Of a stretch of DNA of 64,000 nt, positions 19,229 to 29,012 are shown in pieces. Source of the DNA: Dolichospermum flos-aquae CCAP 1403/13F (lineage in GTDB: Bacteria > Cyanobacteriota > Cyanobacteriia > Cyanobacteriales > Nostocaceae); NCBI RefSeq assembly GCF_012516395.1, contig NZ_CP051207.1, forward strand, positions 1 through 64,000. The letters run 5' to 3'. A program made the position numbers and the translations under genes. The notes beneath the pieces were generated by a model. That model was not told the origin of the DNA. It was given only the letters and a program-made list of their open reading frames with translations, and ran no database searches. Position 1 is the first letter of the stretch. Each line of letters opens with the position of its first letter.

Positions 19229-19420
19229 TTGGACAGAAGACAAAAACATATCTTTCAAAAAGCTAAGGAAATGACTGGATTAGATAACAGAAACCTGTCA
19301 TCTGCCAAAAAGGGACAATTGGATCGTGGACATTTTGAAACTCTGTTTAAACTCAGGGATTTAGCTTCTGAACTTGCGGGTAAACCCCTAACTCTAGAAG
19401 AGATTTTTAGTAAAGAGTGA
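19229..19420 (+). CDS. Small unknown protein, possibly regulator fragment
   Basis: The 63-codon frame starts at TTG 19229; an internal ATG would leave about 50 residues. It contains MTGLDNRNLSSAKKGQLDRGHFETLFKLRDLASELAGKPLTLEEIF, whose end resembles the last helices of XRE-type domains. Codon use looks protein-like but there is no clear ribosome site. It may be a remnant of a duplicated regulator. Confidence 0.35.
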   Translation: MDRRQKHIFQKAKEMTGLDNRNLSSAKKGQLDRGHFETLFKLRDLASELAGKPLTLEEIFSKE

Positions 19421-19471
19421 TGGGCTAAATATCGAAAATTTTGCAACCATTCCCCAAATAAAAACCTGTAT

Positions 19472-20812
19472 TTGAATAAATTTCTTTTCTTAAATCAGAT
19501 GAATGAACTATTTTCTATCATTCCCGACAAAATCCGAGATAAACTACCACTGACGGCAGATAAAAAACAACTACTTCAACAACAAACCATTAGTCAACAT
19601 ACCCCAGGCACAATTTTAAAAGATTTTCAAACTATTTTAGAATTTCTCCAACCTGATGGCGTTGAAGTTAGTAACACTCATCACCAATTCTCCCTTAAAT
19701 ACCTGCAACAGCTTAACTCTCTATTAAGTTCTCCCATAGATATTAATTTTAAACGTCCTGTCCAAAAATCTTACCCCTATATTCACGGTCTTTATTTCCT
19801 TCTCCGCGCTTCTGGACTATCTCAACTAATTACCAAAGGTAAAAAGAGCAAATTAGTTTTAGACCCAAAATTTCTGCAAATTTGGCAGAATTTTAACCCC
19901 ACAGAACAATATTTTACACTATTAGAATCTTGGTTAGTTTGGGGAGATAATAAACTATTAGGCAACGAAAGAGATATGTTTGACCAAGCATATCTGTGTT
20001 TATTCTTTTGGGAAGATATGCCAGAAGCAGGATTAAAATTTAATAGTTATTTAGAACAAGATAAATTAGGTTATTTTCCTGGATTCCATAATCTCGCTCT
20101 TTTGCATTTATTTGGTTTAATTGAACTAACATCAGGACAACCACAACCCGCTAAAGGCTGGCGTTTTACTGATGTTAAACCTTTGCCTTTGGGTAATGCA
20201 ATTATGGCTATATTAACAGAAAGCCGTACAAATATCCAAATAGAAGATTATGCCAAATTTCGGTTAGATTTTCGGATAGCTTTTGAGACTTTAAAACCTT
20301 ATTTTCAACCCTATTTTCCCGAATGGTCACAAACTTTAGTGATTGCAGAAGGCGGTTTTACTGAAGGTACTTATATATTTAAAGTTACTTTACAGGATAC
20401 TTGGCGACGCATTGCTATTCCTAGTTACTTAAATTTAGATGAAGTAGCTACAGCAATTGCCGAAGCCTTTGATTTTGACCCTCGACATCTGTACACATTT
20501 ATCTACCAAGACCGCACAGGCAGAATTCTTGAATTTGACCATCCTGAACTTGAATCTAACCCCGATACCAGCGATTTTCGCTTAGGTGATTTATCCCTAG
20601 AAATAGAAAATCATTTACAATTTATCTTTGATTTACGGAATGAATGGGAATTTGATTTATATCTAGAAAAAATTGACCCCGATCATGGGGAGATACAAGA
20701 ATCGCAAGTTTTAGAATCTCATGGTCAACCACCAGAACAAGAAGAAGAATATATAGTATGTTTTATAGAAGATGAATGGACGATAGAGTTGAAAAAACCT
20801 GATGATGATTAA
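19472..20812 (+). CDS. pRiA4b ORF-3-like protein
   Basis: The 446-residue frame has a TTG start; ATG 19499 is an alternative that loses nine residues. The C-terminal part (about 300-420) matches the plasmid pRiA4b ORF-3-like domain: YIFKVTLQDTWRRIAIPSYLNLDEVATAIAEAFDF followed by HLYTFIYQDR and an acidic end. The N-terminal 290 residues are helical and unassigned. The domain is frequent on plasmids and beside mobile elements, with no settled biochemical role. Confidence 0.7.
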   Translation: MNKFLFLNQMNELFSIIPDKIRDKLPLTADKKQLLQQQTISQHTPGTILKDFQTILEFLQPDGVEVSNTHHQFSLKYLQQLNSLLSSPIDINFKRPVQKSYPYIHGLYFLLRASGLSQLITKGKKSKLVLDPKFLQIWQNFNPTEQYFTLLESWLVWGDNKLLGNERDMFDQAYLCLFFWEDMPEAGLKFNSYLEQDKLGYFPGFHNLALLHLFGLIELTSGQPQPAKGWRFTDVKPLPLGNAIMAILTESRTNIQIEDYAKFRLDFRIAFETLKPYFQPYFPEWSQTLVIAEGGFTEGTYIFKVTLQDTWRRIAIPSYLNLDEVATAIAEAFDFDPRHLYTFIYQDRTGRILEFDHPELESNPDTSDFRLGDLSLEIENHLQFIFDLRNEWEFDLYLEKIDPDHGEIQESQVLESHGQPPEQEEEYIVCFIEDEWTIELKKPDDD

Positions 20813-20951
20813 AGTTAAGGTTATTTAAAGTTAAATAGATTAGTCAAAAAATGATTTTAAAATAAATAGTCGGACAAAATTAAATTCACTCATTTAGAGA
20901 GGGAACAGGGAACGGGAAACAGAAAAATCAGTTACAGCACTTCCCGGTGTT

Positions 20952-21020
20952 ATGAGGTACAAGAACCCCACCCCAACCCCCTCCCCGCAAGCGATGAGGG
21001 GGCTAAGATGTACCTCATAA
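20952..21020. repeat. Palindromic intergenic repeat
   Basis: TTATGAGGTAC (20952-20962) is perfectly inverted as GTACCTCATAA (21010-21020). C-rich and G-rich blocks inside (CCCCCTCCCC, GAGGGGG) extend the pairing. It is typical of small repeats scattered in cyanobacterial genomes and lies just before recD2. Confidence 0.75.
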
Positions 21021-21100
21021 GAGCGGAAACCGCTGTATGTAATTAATTCTGTCTCATTACTTATAACTTTTTCATGGTTGTACCATAATTTAAGCAAACA

Positions 21101-23329
21101 ATGTCCACTGCACCAAACCCGACTTCCCCACAAATTAATGCTTCTGTTCCCCAAGAAACCATTACGGGAGTAGTAGAACGCCTCACTTTTTATTCCGAGG
21201 AGTCCGGTTACACAGTGGCACGCTTAACTCGCTCTAGTATCAAAGATTTAACAACCATTGTCGGCAGTTTTGCCAATATTCAACCAGGGCAGACACTACA
21301 ACTAACGGGTTTTTGGCGGGAACATCCCCAATATGGACCACAATTTCAAGTAATTAATTATAAAGAAACCAAACCAGCTACACTTACTGGTATTGAAAAG
21401 TATTTGGGCAGTGGATTAATTAAAGGTGTGGGACCCGTCACAGCAAAACGAATTGTTGCCCACTTTGGAACAGAAACTCTGGAAATCATTGAAAATCACA
21501 TTGATCGTTTAATTGAAGTTAATGGTATTGCTAAAAAACGCATCAAGTTGATACAAACCGCCTGGGAAACTCAAAAGGCTATCAAAGAAGTGATGGTATT
21601 TCTGCAAGGACATGGTGTTTCTACTATCTATGCAGTCAAGATTTATAAACAGTATGGCGATAAAGCGATCGCTATTGTCACCAATAACCCCTACCAATTA
21701 GCTACTGATATCTATGGTATTGGTTTTCTCACTGCTGATAAAATAGCCCGTAATTTAGGAGTTGCACCTGATTCTCAGTTTAGATATTGTGCCGGACTTG
21801 TTCATGCTTTGAGTGAAGCCGCTGAAGATGGTCATTGCTACTTACCACAACCAGAACTGATTGAGTCCGTAATTAAACTGCTGACTACTGAATCTCATCA
21901 GCCCACAGAACAGGCAATAACTCAAACTATCACAAACATGGCCTTGAAAGATGAGTTAATTAGAGAAAAGGATGGTGATATATTACTTTGCTACAAACCT
22001 ACTTATTTTCATACTGAACAAAACCTTGCCCAACTGATACATCAGCGTTTGAGTCAGCCTGTTACTACTGACATTCCTCGCGTTCGAGCATGGACGGAAA
22101 GATTTACACAAAGTCAAAAAATTGAACTTTCCCAACAGCAACAGGAAGCTGTAGAAATGGCTGCTTACTCGCAGATCATGATTCTTACAGGGGGTCCAGG
22201 TGTTGGTAAAACTTTCACTACCCATACCATAGTCAGTTTATGGAAGGCGATGGGTAAATCCATTGCTTTAGCTGCACCAACTGGAAGGGCAGCACAACGT
22301 TTGGCGGAAATGACTGGTTTAGAAGCAAAGACCATACATCGTTTATTGGAATTTGACCCCAAAACAAGGGGTTTTAAATCTGACAACGATAATCCGTTAC
22401 CTCAAACAGCAATTATTGTTGATGAAGCCAGTATGTTAGATTTATTTTTAGCATACGCCTTAGTCAAAGCAGTCTCAGCCGGCGCACAACTTTTATTGGT
22501 GGGAGATATTGACCAGTTACCATCAGTGGGACCAGGTAGTGTCCTTGCTGACCTAATACATTCTGGTAGAGTCCCAGTGATACGACTAACTCAGGTATTC
22601 CGTCAAGCTCAACAGAGTGCAATTATTACCGCAGCCCACGAAATTAACCGGGGGCAGTATCCCACCATCGAACCAATCAGTAATTCCCCAGTTTCCGACT
22701 GTTTGTGGCATGGAGGGGGATTTCAGCCAGAACATGGGGTGCAAACAATTTGTGAATTAATTACAGACTTGATCCCAAAATTAGGATTTAACCCCGCTAC
22801 GGATGTCCAAGTGCTTTGTCCGATGTCAAGGGGATTAGTGGGTACTCGCAATCTGAATACGGTATTGCAAGAATTAATTAACCCTAAAAGTCCCGATAAG
22901 GTAGAGATTACCAGGGGTGGGATGACATTACGGGTAGGTGACAGAATAATTCAGCAGACTAACGATTATCAAAGAGAAGTATTTAATGGTGATTTAGGAA
23001 TTATCACGGATATTGACACTGTTGAACAAGAAATAAATGTGAAGTATGGCGAACGTTCTGTAGTTTATGATTATGCTGACCTCAATGAAATTACTTTAGC
23101 TTGGAGTGTTTCTATACATAAATCCCAAGGTTCTGAATATCCGGTGGTGATTTTGCCTTTTTATATGCAGCACTATATGATGCTTACTCGTAATCTACTT
23201 TATACAGGTTTAACCCGTGCTAAAAAGTTAGCAATTGTAATTGGGGCAAAAAAAGCTATATCTTTGGCTGTGCGTTCTACTAATGATATGCGACGATATA
23301 CACGGTTACAACAAAGATTGGTATTGTGA
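21101..23329 (+). CDS. recD2: RecD2-type DNA helicase (full length)
   Basis: The protein has 742 residues and would unwind DNA 5' to 3' with ATP. The N-terminal OB-like domain begins TGVVERLTFYSEESGYTVARL (about 22-42). Helix-hairpin-helix regions follow (GVGPVTAKRIVAHFG; YGIGFLTADKIA). Helicase motif I is GGPGVGKTF (about 364-372), motif II is IIVDEASMLD, the QVFRQ segment is motif IV-like, and SIHKSQGSEYPVV is the SH3/UvrD_C2 region near the C end. These are full RecD2 features without RecB/RecC. It heads a run of small genes on the same strand. A divergent relative without the OB domain lies at 49674-51995. Confidence 0.9.
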   Translation: MSTAPNPTSPQINASVPQETITGVVERLTFYSEESGYTVARLTRSSIKDLTTIVGSFANIQPGQTLQLTGFWREHPQYGPQFQVINYKETKPATLTGIEKYLGSGLIKGVGPVTAKRIVAHFGTETLEIIENHIDRLIEVNGIAKKRIKLIQTAWETQKAIKEVMVFLQGHGVSTIYAVKIYKQYGDKAIAIVTNNPYQLATDIYGIGFLTADKIARNLGVAPDSQFRYCAGLVHALSEAAEDGHCYLPQPELIESVIKLLTTESHQPTEQAITQTITNMALKDELIREKDGDILLCYKPTYFHTEQNLAQLIHQRLSQPVTTDIPRVRAWTERFTQSQKIELSQQQQEAVEMAAYSQIMILTGGPGVGKTFTTHTIVSLWKAMGKSIALAAPTGRAAQRLAEMTGLEAKTIHRLLEFDPKTRGFKSDNDNPLPQTAIIVDEASMLDLFLAYALVKAVSAGAQLLLVGDIDQLPSVGPGSVLADLIHSGRVPVIRLTQVFRQAQQSAIITAAHEINRGQYPTIEPISNSPVSDCLWHGGGFQPEHGVQTICELITDLIPKLGFNPATDVQVLCPMSRGLVGTRNLNTVLQELINPKSPDKVEITRGGMTLRVGDRIIQQTNDYQREVFNGDLGIITDIDTVEQEINVKYGERSVVYDYADLNEITLAWSVSIHKSQGSEYPVVILPFYMQHYMMLTRNLLYTGLTRAKKLAIVIGAKKAISLAVRSTNDMRRYTRLQQRLVL

Positions 23330-23482
23330 ATAAATTAAATCCATGTAATGTTAGGAGAGAGTATAAATGTCTATAAACGAATAATGATATGCAACGATAT
23401 ACACGGTTACAGCAAAGGTTGGTATTGTGAATAAATTAAATCCACATAATATTAGGAGAGAGTACAAATGTCTATAAACGAA
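23281..23482. repeat. Tandem 101-bp duplication across a gene junction
   Basis: Positions 23281-23381 and 23382-23482 are two copies of one 101-bp segment differing at roughly ten positions. Each holds the last 16 codons of recD2, its stop, a spacer with AGGAGAGAG and the first codons (MSINE) of the next gene. In the first copy the start runs straight into TAA after five codons; in the second it opens the real downstream gene. Confidence 0.9.
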
Positions 23483-23800
23483 CGTAAAGTAGTAAGAATC
23501 TCTGAATTAAAAACAATTTCTATTCAGTTTCCTAAAGATGTTTATATGTTAGCTGTATGGGTACTTGCGAATGATTTAGCTTACTCTAAGCAACATTCAG
23601 GCACTCGTCGAACAACAATTCATGGTTTATCAAGTAACCTATCTTATTTGACACGAATTAACTTACAATCCATTAAATCTCAATTTGCTGCTGCTGGTTT
23701 TTCTGATGAAGCTACTATTGAACCAGATGATAATAACCATCCTCATGATATTTTCCAATTAATCACTGGGGAAGATGAAAAAAAATCACAAAAATACTGA
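23468..23800 (+). CDS. Unknown protein after recD2
   Basis: The protein has 110 residues, with an AGGAGAGAG site created by the second repeat copy. The middle holds SIQFPKDVYMLAVWVLANDLAY, probably a helix pair, and the end is acidic and polar. No family is recognised. Spacings of 138, 33, 21 and 8 bp tie recD2 and the four following genes into one likely operon. Confidence 0.6.
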   Translation: MSINERKVVRISELKTISIQFPKDVYMLAVWVLANDLAYSKQHSGTRRTTIHGLSSNLSYLTRINLQSIKSQFAAAGFSDEATIEPDDNNHPHDIFQLITGEDEKKSQKY

Positions 23801-23833
23801 TATAGTAAATGTTTAAATCTGGAGGATAAAATC

Positions 23834-24154
23834 ATGGAATTTACTGGAACTTGGCATATTTATGAAATGTCGAACTGGGATGATGAATATTTTAATATGG
23901 AAGTACAGGCTTATATTGAAATTGATGAACAAGGAAATGGGGAGTTTCAGTTTGGATTGGTTACTGGATATATTGATGGGGATATTGTTAAAGATGGCAA
24001 TGCTAACAAATTAGAATTTACTTGGGAGGGCAATGATGAAAATGATGAGGCTTCTGGTAGTGGTTGGTTAAAATTGAAAGACGAAAATGAACTGGAAGGA
24101 AAAATCAAATTTCATCAAGGTGATAGTTCTACATTGTTAGCAAAACGGGCTTAA
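23834..24154 (+). CDS. Unknown beta-rich acidic protein
   Basis: The protein has 106 residues and follows a GGAGG site. Alternating hydrophobic and polar residues (WHIYEMSNWDDEYF, EVQAYIEIDEQGNGEFQFG, KIKFHQGD) suggest a small beta barrel or sandwich, strongly acidic overall. The sequence type is familiar as a hypothetical in many bacteria, but I cannot name a function. It lies second in the small-gene run behind recD2. Confidence 0.6.
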   Translation: MEFTGTWHIYEMSNWDDEYFNMEVQAYIEIDEQGNGEFQFGLVTGYIDGDIVKDGNANKLEFTWEGNDENDEASGSGWLKLKDENELEGKIKFHQGDSSTLLAKRA

Positions 24155-24175
24155 TTATCTAAATCACAAGACATT

Positions 24176-24574
24176 ATGAGTGACTTTGACAAAGAAGTAG
24201 CCAAAATCCAAAAGTATAATCAACCGATTCTGGAGGGTTTTTACACATGGTTACAACAAGCTGGTCTTTCCCGTAAGACAATAAAACAGCATCTTGGTAA
24301 TATTCACTTTTTTGCTGACTATCTTTTTTACTATGAACCATTTAAAAAAATTGATGAAGCTGATGATCAAGATGTTTCTTCTTTTCTATTAGATTATTTC
24401 CCACGTAAAGCAATGTGGGCATCTGAAAGCAGCACTAAATCTTACATGACTTCTTTCAAAAAGTTTTTCTCTTATATGGTGGAAACCCAGAAAATTAGTC
24501 CTGAGATAGAAGCTGAAGTTAAAGAAACTATCAAAGAAGGTAAACAGGACTTTCTTGATGCTGTGAGTGAGTAA
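24176..24574 (+). CDS. Stand-alone SAM-like core-binding domain of a tyrosine recombinase
   Basis: The protein has 132 residues. ILEGFYTWLQQAGLSRKTIKQHLGNIHFFADYLF and SSTKSYMTSFKKFFSYMVE match the N-terminal core-binding domain of XerC-type recombinases, the part that clamps DNA. No catalytic domain follows: the frame ends and another small gene begins 8 bp later. It may bind DNA as an accessory or inhibitor of a full recombinase such as those at 2462 or 56597, or it may be a degraded integrase. Confidence 0.7.
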   Translation: MSDFDKEVAKIQKYNQPILEGFYTWLQQAGLSRKTIKQHLGNIHFFADYLFYYEPFKKIDEADDQDVSSFLLDYFPRKAMWASESSTKSYMTSFKKFFSYMVETQKISPEIEAEVKETIKEGKQDFLDAVSE

Positions 24575-24582
24575 TTACCAAG

Positions 24583-24810
24583 ATGCCAAAAGCCAACAGT
24601 TTTGAAGAACAATATCCCCACATTAACCGTTTTGTAGAAGAACGCGGTTGGATAGAAATAGGAGAAAGTGAATATATTGATTCTTTTGTCAGAGCTTATG
24701 ATTATGGTGGAACAGTTTATGAAGGGAAAAGCAGTTATTCCACTATGGAACTTGCATTACAGGACTTAGATAAACACATCAAAGCCTATTTTGAAGATTT
24801 GGGAATCTAA
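24583..24810 (+). CDS. Unknown small acidic protein
   Basis: The protein has 75 residues and begins 8 bp after the core-binding-domain gene, so it is probably co-translated. It reads FEEQYPHINRFVEERGWIEIGESEY at the start and DLDKHIKAYFEDLGI at the end, a compact alpha/beta-looking protein with many acidic residues. The family is not recognised. Confidence 0.6.
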   Translation: MPKANSFEEQYPHINRFVEERGWIEIGESEYIDSFVRAYDYGGTVYEGKSSYSTMELALQDLDKHIKAYFEDLGI

Positions 24811-24848
24811 ATGATAGCATTATTTAGCAACATTCCCTGAAGAAAACC

Positions 24849-25571
24849 TTATGAAGTGGGCAATTGTCGTTGATATTCAATTCTAATGTAAGGTCTATTC
24901 GGTGTTACAAATGGCAGACGAGAAATTTCTGTTAATCCCCATTTTTTAAACTGACTCAGTTCAAATTCAGATAATAACCAAGGTGGTCCATCTGGTTCAG
25001 CTTCTGTTTCTCGAAAACCTGTAATTACTAAGAGAGTTCCCCCGATTGCAACCGTAGAAGAAACTGACTCAATAGCTAGAGAACGGACGTTTAATGGTAG
25101 TGCTTGAATGTTTCTACATTCATAAACTAAATCAAAAGTTTGATGCCATTGACTAGGAATTGCTAATAGGTCTGCAACTGTATAATTAACAGATGAGTTA
25201 GGGAATCTTTCCTGACACCAATTAACAGCAGTGGGTGAGATATCAAAGGCTGTGACGCGATATTGTTTTTGTGCTAAAGCTTCTGCATCGTCTCCTAAAC
25301 CACAACCAATGACTAAGGCTGAAGATTTTTCTTGACTGGGGTGATGGATATGTAACCACTCTTGTAAATAGTCATGGGGGGTCAATTTTGCCCAAGGAAC
25401 TTGATTTACATCACCAAGAGATTCTGAATAGACAATTTCAAACCAAGATGATGGGTTTCCTTCGGCGAACTGCTTGCAGCAGCGCTTCGCTATCGCTTGG
25501 TTAGCTAATTCTTGAATTTTCTGTTGTATGGGTTGTTGTTCAGTCATTTTAGGTAATTTTAAATTTATCAA
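24849..25571 (-). CDS. Class I SAM-dependent methyltransferase (thiopurine-methyltransferase-like)
   Basis: The protein has 240 residues, or slightly less if ATG 25547 (MTEQQPIQQKIQ) is used. Motif I is SALVIGCGLGDDAEALA (about 83-99), followed by YRVTAFDISPTAVNWCQERF, the acidic motif II and SAM-ribose contact. A VYECRNIQALP segment and GTLLVITGFRE resemble later strands of the Rossmann fold. It probably methylates a small molecule. It is convergent with the recD2 operon and looks like cargo rather than backbone. Confidence 0.8.
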   Translation of the reverse strand: MINLKLPKMTEQQPIQQKIQELANQAIAKRCCKQFAEGNPSSWFEIVYSESLGDVNQVPWAKLTPHDYLQEWLHIHHPSQEKSSALVIGCGLGDDAEALAQKQYRVTAFDISPTAVNWCQERFPNSSVNYTVADLLAIPSQWHQTFDLVYECRNIQALPLNVRSLAIESVSSTVAIGGTLLVITGFRETEAEPDGPPWLLSEFELSQFKKWGLTEISRLPFVTPNRPYIRIEYQRQLPTS

Positions 25572-26030
25572 CAGTTTCCCGACTACCTAAATCTCTATAA
25601 TTTATGTATAGTCAATATTTCAAAGACCATTACCTTCGGATCACTACGCTCTGTCTCTTGGTGTCAAATAAATACTAAACCCCTAAACATAGCAGTCATA
25701 GCAGGTTTACATATTTTATACTCCATTGCAAGTAAGCTGTGTCAATTAGCACTACTAAGAGTAAATACTAGGTTATATTGGTTTGTTAATTTATCAAAAG
25801 TTTACATAGTCAGATTTTACCTTCCTGGACTATATTTGTGGAAATATTACAGTTTTTATCATAGAAGTAAAAATTGTCACTTTTTATAATAAAGTTGCAT
25901 TTGCTTGATTAAATGGCTTTATACTAAACAGTAATATTGATAGTCATTAATATAACATAAACCGGCAGGTAGTTAAGAAGTATCCTTTCTACCTGGTTTA
26001 CATTGCTAACTTTGCCAACACAGCGAAACG
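25572..26030. promoter_or_regulatory. Leader of the defence island, with hairpin
   Basis: No gene is seen in this 459-bp AT-rich gap. A hairpin with CAGGTAG (25966-25972) pairing with CTACCTG (25989-25995), extended by AAAC/GTTT, lies about 30 bp before the SNF2-helicase start. No ribosome site is evident at 26031. The hairpin could be an operator, an attenuator or a translation control element. Confidence 0.5.
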
Positions 26031-29012
26031 ATGACAGATACTTTAACCCCCACCCCCGGTTCTATAGTCAGTTGCCGCAGTCGGCAATGGGTAGTGCTGC
26101 CAGATGAAAATCAAGACCTGATTCGTCTCCGTCCTCTCAGTGGTCACGAAGAGGAAATGGTAGGGATTTATCGGCAGTTAAATTTAGAAAATCTAGCACC
26201 TGCAACCTTTCCCCTGCCTACTGCTGACAGTATTAAAGACCACACAGCAGCCGTGTTATTGATGGATGCAGCCCGGCATCTGTTACGGAGTGGGGCGGGT
26301 CCTTTTCGCTGCTTGGGTCGGTTGTCATTGCGTCCTCGTCCTTATCAGCTAGTTCCTTTGTTGATGGCACTGCGATTAGAAACAGTGAGATTATTGATTG
26401 CTGATGATGTGGGTATTGGTAAAACCATTGAAGCTGGTTTAATTGCCCGTGAGTTGTTAGATAGAGGCGAAGTGAAACGGATAGCGGTTTTATGTCCTCC
26501 TCACTTATGTGAGCAATGGCAGCAAGAATTAAGAGAAAAATTCCATATTGATGCGGTGGTGATCCGTTCGGGTACGGCTTCTAAATTAGAACGAGCAATA
26601 CCTAACGGTTCTCATGTATTTAGTTACTATCGCCATATTATTGTCAGCCTCGACTATGCTAAAGCAGAACGCCGTAAAGCTAGTTTTATTACCCACTGTC
26701 CAGATTTTGTCATTGTAGATGAAGCACATACTTGTACCCGTTCTGGCAGTAAAGGTACATCCCAACAGCAACGACATCAATTAATTCAGCAGATTGCCCA
26801 AAAACAAAACCGCCATTTATTATTGCTTTCGGCTACTCCCCATAGTGGCATTGAAGAATCTTTCCTGTCATTGTTAGGGTTACTCCAGCCAGAGTTTGAA
26901 AATTTAACGTTGGACAAACTGACAGAACCAGAACGAGATACATTAGCCAGTCATTTTATCCAACGACGACGGGCAGATGTGAAACTATGGTTAGGGAATG
27001 AAACGCCGTTTCCTGAACGCAAGTCAGACGAAGAACCTTACAAGTTATCTAAGGAATATAAACAGCTTTTTGAAGAAGTTTATAACTTTGCACGAGGGTT
27101 AGTAAAAACTACTACCGCAGAAATGAGTCATGCCCAACGCCGGGGACGTTATTGGTCAGCATTGGCATTAATTCGTTGTGTCATGTCTTCTCCGGCTGCG
27201 GCGATCGCCACCTTAAACCGTAACTTAACAAGCAAGGAGTCAGGGAATAAGGAGGAGTTGGAAATTACGAATTACGAATTACGTTCGCGTAGCGTAGCCA
27301 TAGGAAATATTACGAATTACGAATTACGAATTACGAATTACGAATTACGAATTACGAATTACGAATTAGATGAAGATTTGATGAGTTCCTATGTTTATGA
27401 TCCCACAGACCAGGAACAAGCTGTAGATGCTGCTCCCACTGTGGTAATAGAACAGGGAAAGCAAAGTTATGGGGATGCAGATAAACGCAAGTTGCGGACT
27501 TTTATCCAAGCTGCGGCAGAGTTACAGGGGAATAAAGACCAAAAGTTACAAACTTGTATTAATTATATTCAATCCCTACTGGCAAATAATTACAACCCGA
27601 TTATCTGGTGTCGCTACATTGCTACAGCTAATTATGTGGCAAATGCCTTGAAACAGAAATTAGAAAAGAAAAGTGGACAAATTCGGGTGATTGCCATTAC
27701 TGGGGAACAGTCGGAAGATGAACGAGAAATTAGGCTGCAAGAATTAAAGTCCTATCCTCAAAGAGTGCTGGTTGCTACTGACTGTTTGAGTGAAGGGGTA
27801 AATTTACAGTCCCATTTTAGTGCGGTGATTCACTATGATTTACCTTGGAATCCTAACAGATTAGAACAACGAGAAGGACGCATTGACCGCTATGGACAGG
27901 TAGCAACCCAGGTAAAAAGTTGTTTACTCTATGGTCAGGATAATCCCGTAGATGGGGCAGTTTTAGAAGTGTTAATTCGTAAAGCAGTGCAAATACATAA
28001 AACATTGGGTATTACTGTTCCTGTCCCAATGGATAGCACTACTGTTTCTGAAGCGGTGTTTAAATCTTTATTTGATAAGAGTACGGACGCGCAGCAGTTG
28101 TCATTATTGGATTTATTAGATGAGGGAGAATCAGCCGTTGCACAGGTGCATAAACAATGGGATAAGGCTGTAGAACGGGAAAAAATCAGCCGGACTCGCT
28201 TTGCACAAAAGGCAATTAAACCCACAGAAGTAGAACAGGAATTGATGGAATCTGACCAAATTCTCGGTAGTGAAGAGGATGTATTCAGGTTTGTGAATAA
28301 TGCTTGTGCAAAGTTAAATTGTGCCTTGATTGAGAAAAAACAAGGATGGTTATTACCGTCAATTCCTGATTTTTTAAAACCTACTTTAGGGACAGAAAAA
28401 CGGTTAATTACTTTTACCACACCTGCACCGTTTGGGGTGGAATATGTGGGACGGAATCATCCTTTGGTGGAGGGTTTAGCGCGTCATATTTTAGAAGTAG
28501 CTTTGCTTAATTCTGAAAATGATTTAGTAGCTAGGTGCGGGTTTACAACTACGGATACTGTAACTAAACGAACGACTTTATTGTTGTTAAGATTGCGACA
28601 TTTGTTGACACAAAAAGTTAGTAGTCGGGCTTTAGCTCAAGGTGGGGATACGCTCAAGCGTAATCATGAACTGTTAGGAGAAGAATGTGCTGTAGTGGGG
28701 TTTACCGGACCGCCCTCAAATCCGATGTGGTTAACACCGGAAGACGCAAAAGCATTGTTAGAACAAGCTAACCCGGTGGCTGATGCTCCTGCGGGACTGA
28801 AAAAACAGGAGGTAGAAGAGTTGTTGAATCGTTTAGATGAGTTGCAAACAGACTTAGAATTATTTGCCAAAGAGCGATCGCACTCCTTATCCCAATCCCA
28901 TCAGCGTGTACGGGCAATTACTCAGGAGGGCAGGGTTCAGGTAATACCACAGTTACCGATGGATTTGTTAGGGGTGTATATCTTGCAACCGGGGGTAATT
29001 CGTAATTCGTAA
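26031..29012 (+). CDS. SNF2-like helicase, DrmD-like, with a repeat-encoded linker
   Basis: The protein has 993 residues. An N-terminal domain (SIVSCRSRQWVVLPDE) precedes the ATPase: motif I IADDVGIGKTIEAG (about 122-135), motif II FVIVDEAHTC (about 226-235), motif III LLLSATPH, and motif VI NRLEQREGRIDRYGQ (about 607-621). The set is SNF2/RapA-like and fits DrmD, the SNF2 helicase of class 1 DISARM. Residues about 408-446, between the two RecA lobes, are encoded by heptamer repeats (NYELRIT) and by a fragment of the palindromic GCGTAGC repeat. The final residues (IRNS) and the stop come from another tract in the opposite orientation. It heads the island. Confidence 0.85.
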   Translation: MTDTLTPTPGSIVSCRSRQWVVLPDENQDLIRLRPLSGHEEEMVGIYRQLNLENLAPATFPLPTADSIKDHTAAVLLMDAARHLLRSGAGPFRCLGRLSLRPRPYQLVPLLMALRLETVRLLIADDVGIGKTIEAGLIARELLDRGEVKRIAVLCPPHLCEQWQQELREKFHIDAVVIRSGTASKLERAIPNGSHVFSYYRHIIVSLDYAKAERRKASFITHCPDFVIVDEAHTCTRSGSKGTSQQQRHQLIQQIAQKQNRHLLLLSATPHSGIEESFLSLLGLLQPEFENLTLDKLTEPERDTLASHFIQRRRADVKLWLGNETPFPERKSDEEPYKLSKEYKQLFEEVYNFARGLVKTTTAEMSHAQRRGRYWSALALIRCVMSSPAAAIATLNRNLTSKESGNKEELEITNYELRSRSVAIGNITNYELRITNYELRITNYELDEDLMSSYVYDPTDQEQAVDAAPTVVIEQGKQSYGDADKRKLRTFIQAAAELQGNKDQKLQTCINYIQSLLANNYNPIIWCRYIATANYVANALKQKLEKKSGQIRVIAITGEQSEDEREIRLQELKSYPQRVLVATDCLSEGVNLQSHFSAVIHYDLPWNPNRLEQREGRIDRYGQVATQVKSCLLYGQDNPVDGAVLEVLIRKAVQIHKTLGITVPVPMDSTTVSEAVFKSLFDKSTDAQQLSLLDLLDEGESAVAQVHKQWDKAVEREKISRTRFAQKAIKPTEVEQELMESDQILGSEEDVFRFVNNACAKLNCALIEKKQGWLLPSIPDFLKPTLGTEKRLITFTTPAPFGVEYVGRNHPLVEGLARHILEVALLNSENDLVARCGFTTTDTVTKRTTLLLLRLRHLLTQKVSSRALAQGGDTLKRNHELLGEECAVVGFTGPPSNPMWLTPEDAKALLEQANPVADAPAGLKKQEVEELLNRLDELQTDLELFAKERSHSLSQSHQRVRAITQEGRVQVIPQLPMDLLGVYILQPGVIRNS
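27254..27368 (+). repeat. Heptamer tract inside the SNF2-helicase gene
   Basis: About three copies of AATTACG (27254-27275) are followed by a 25-bp piece of the GCGTAGCGTAGCC palindromic repeat, then about eight and a half more copies (27309-27368). All lie in the stop-free orientation and keep the gene in frame. Confidence 0.95.
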
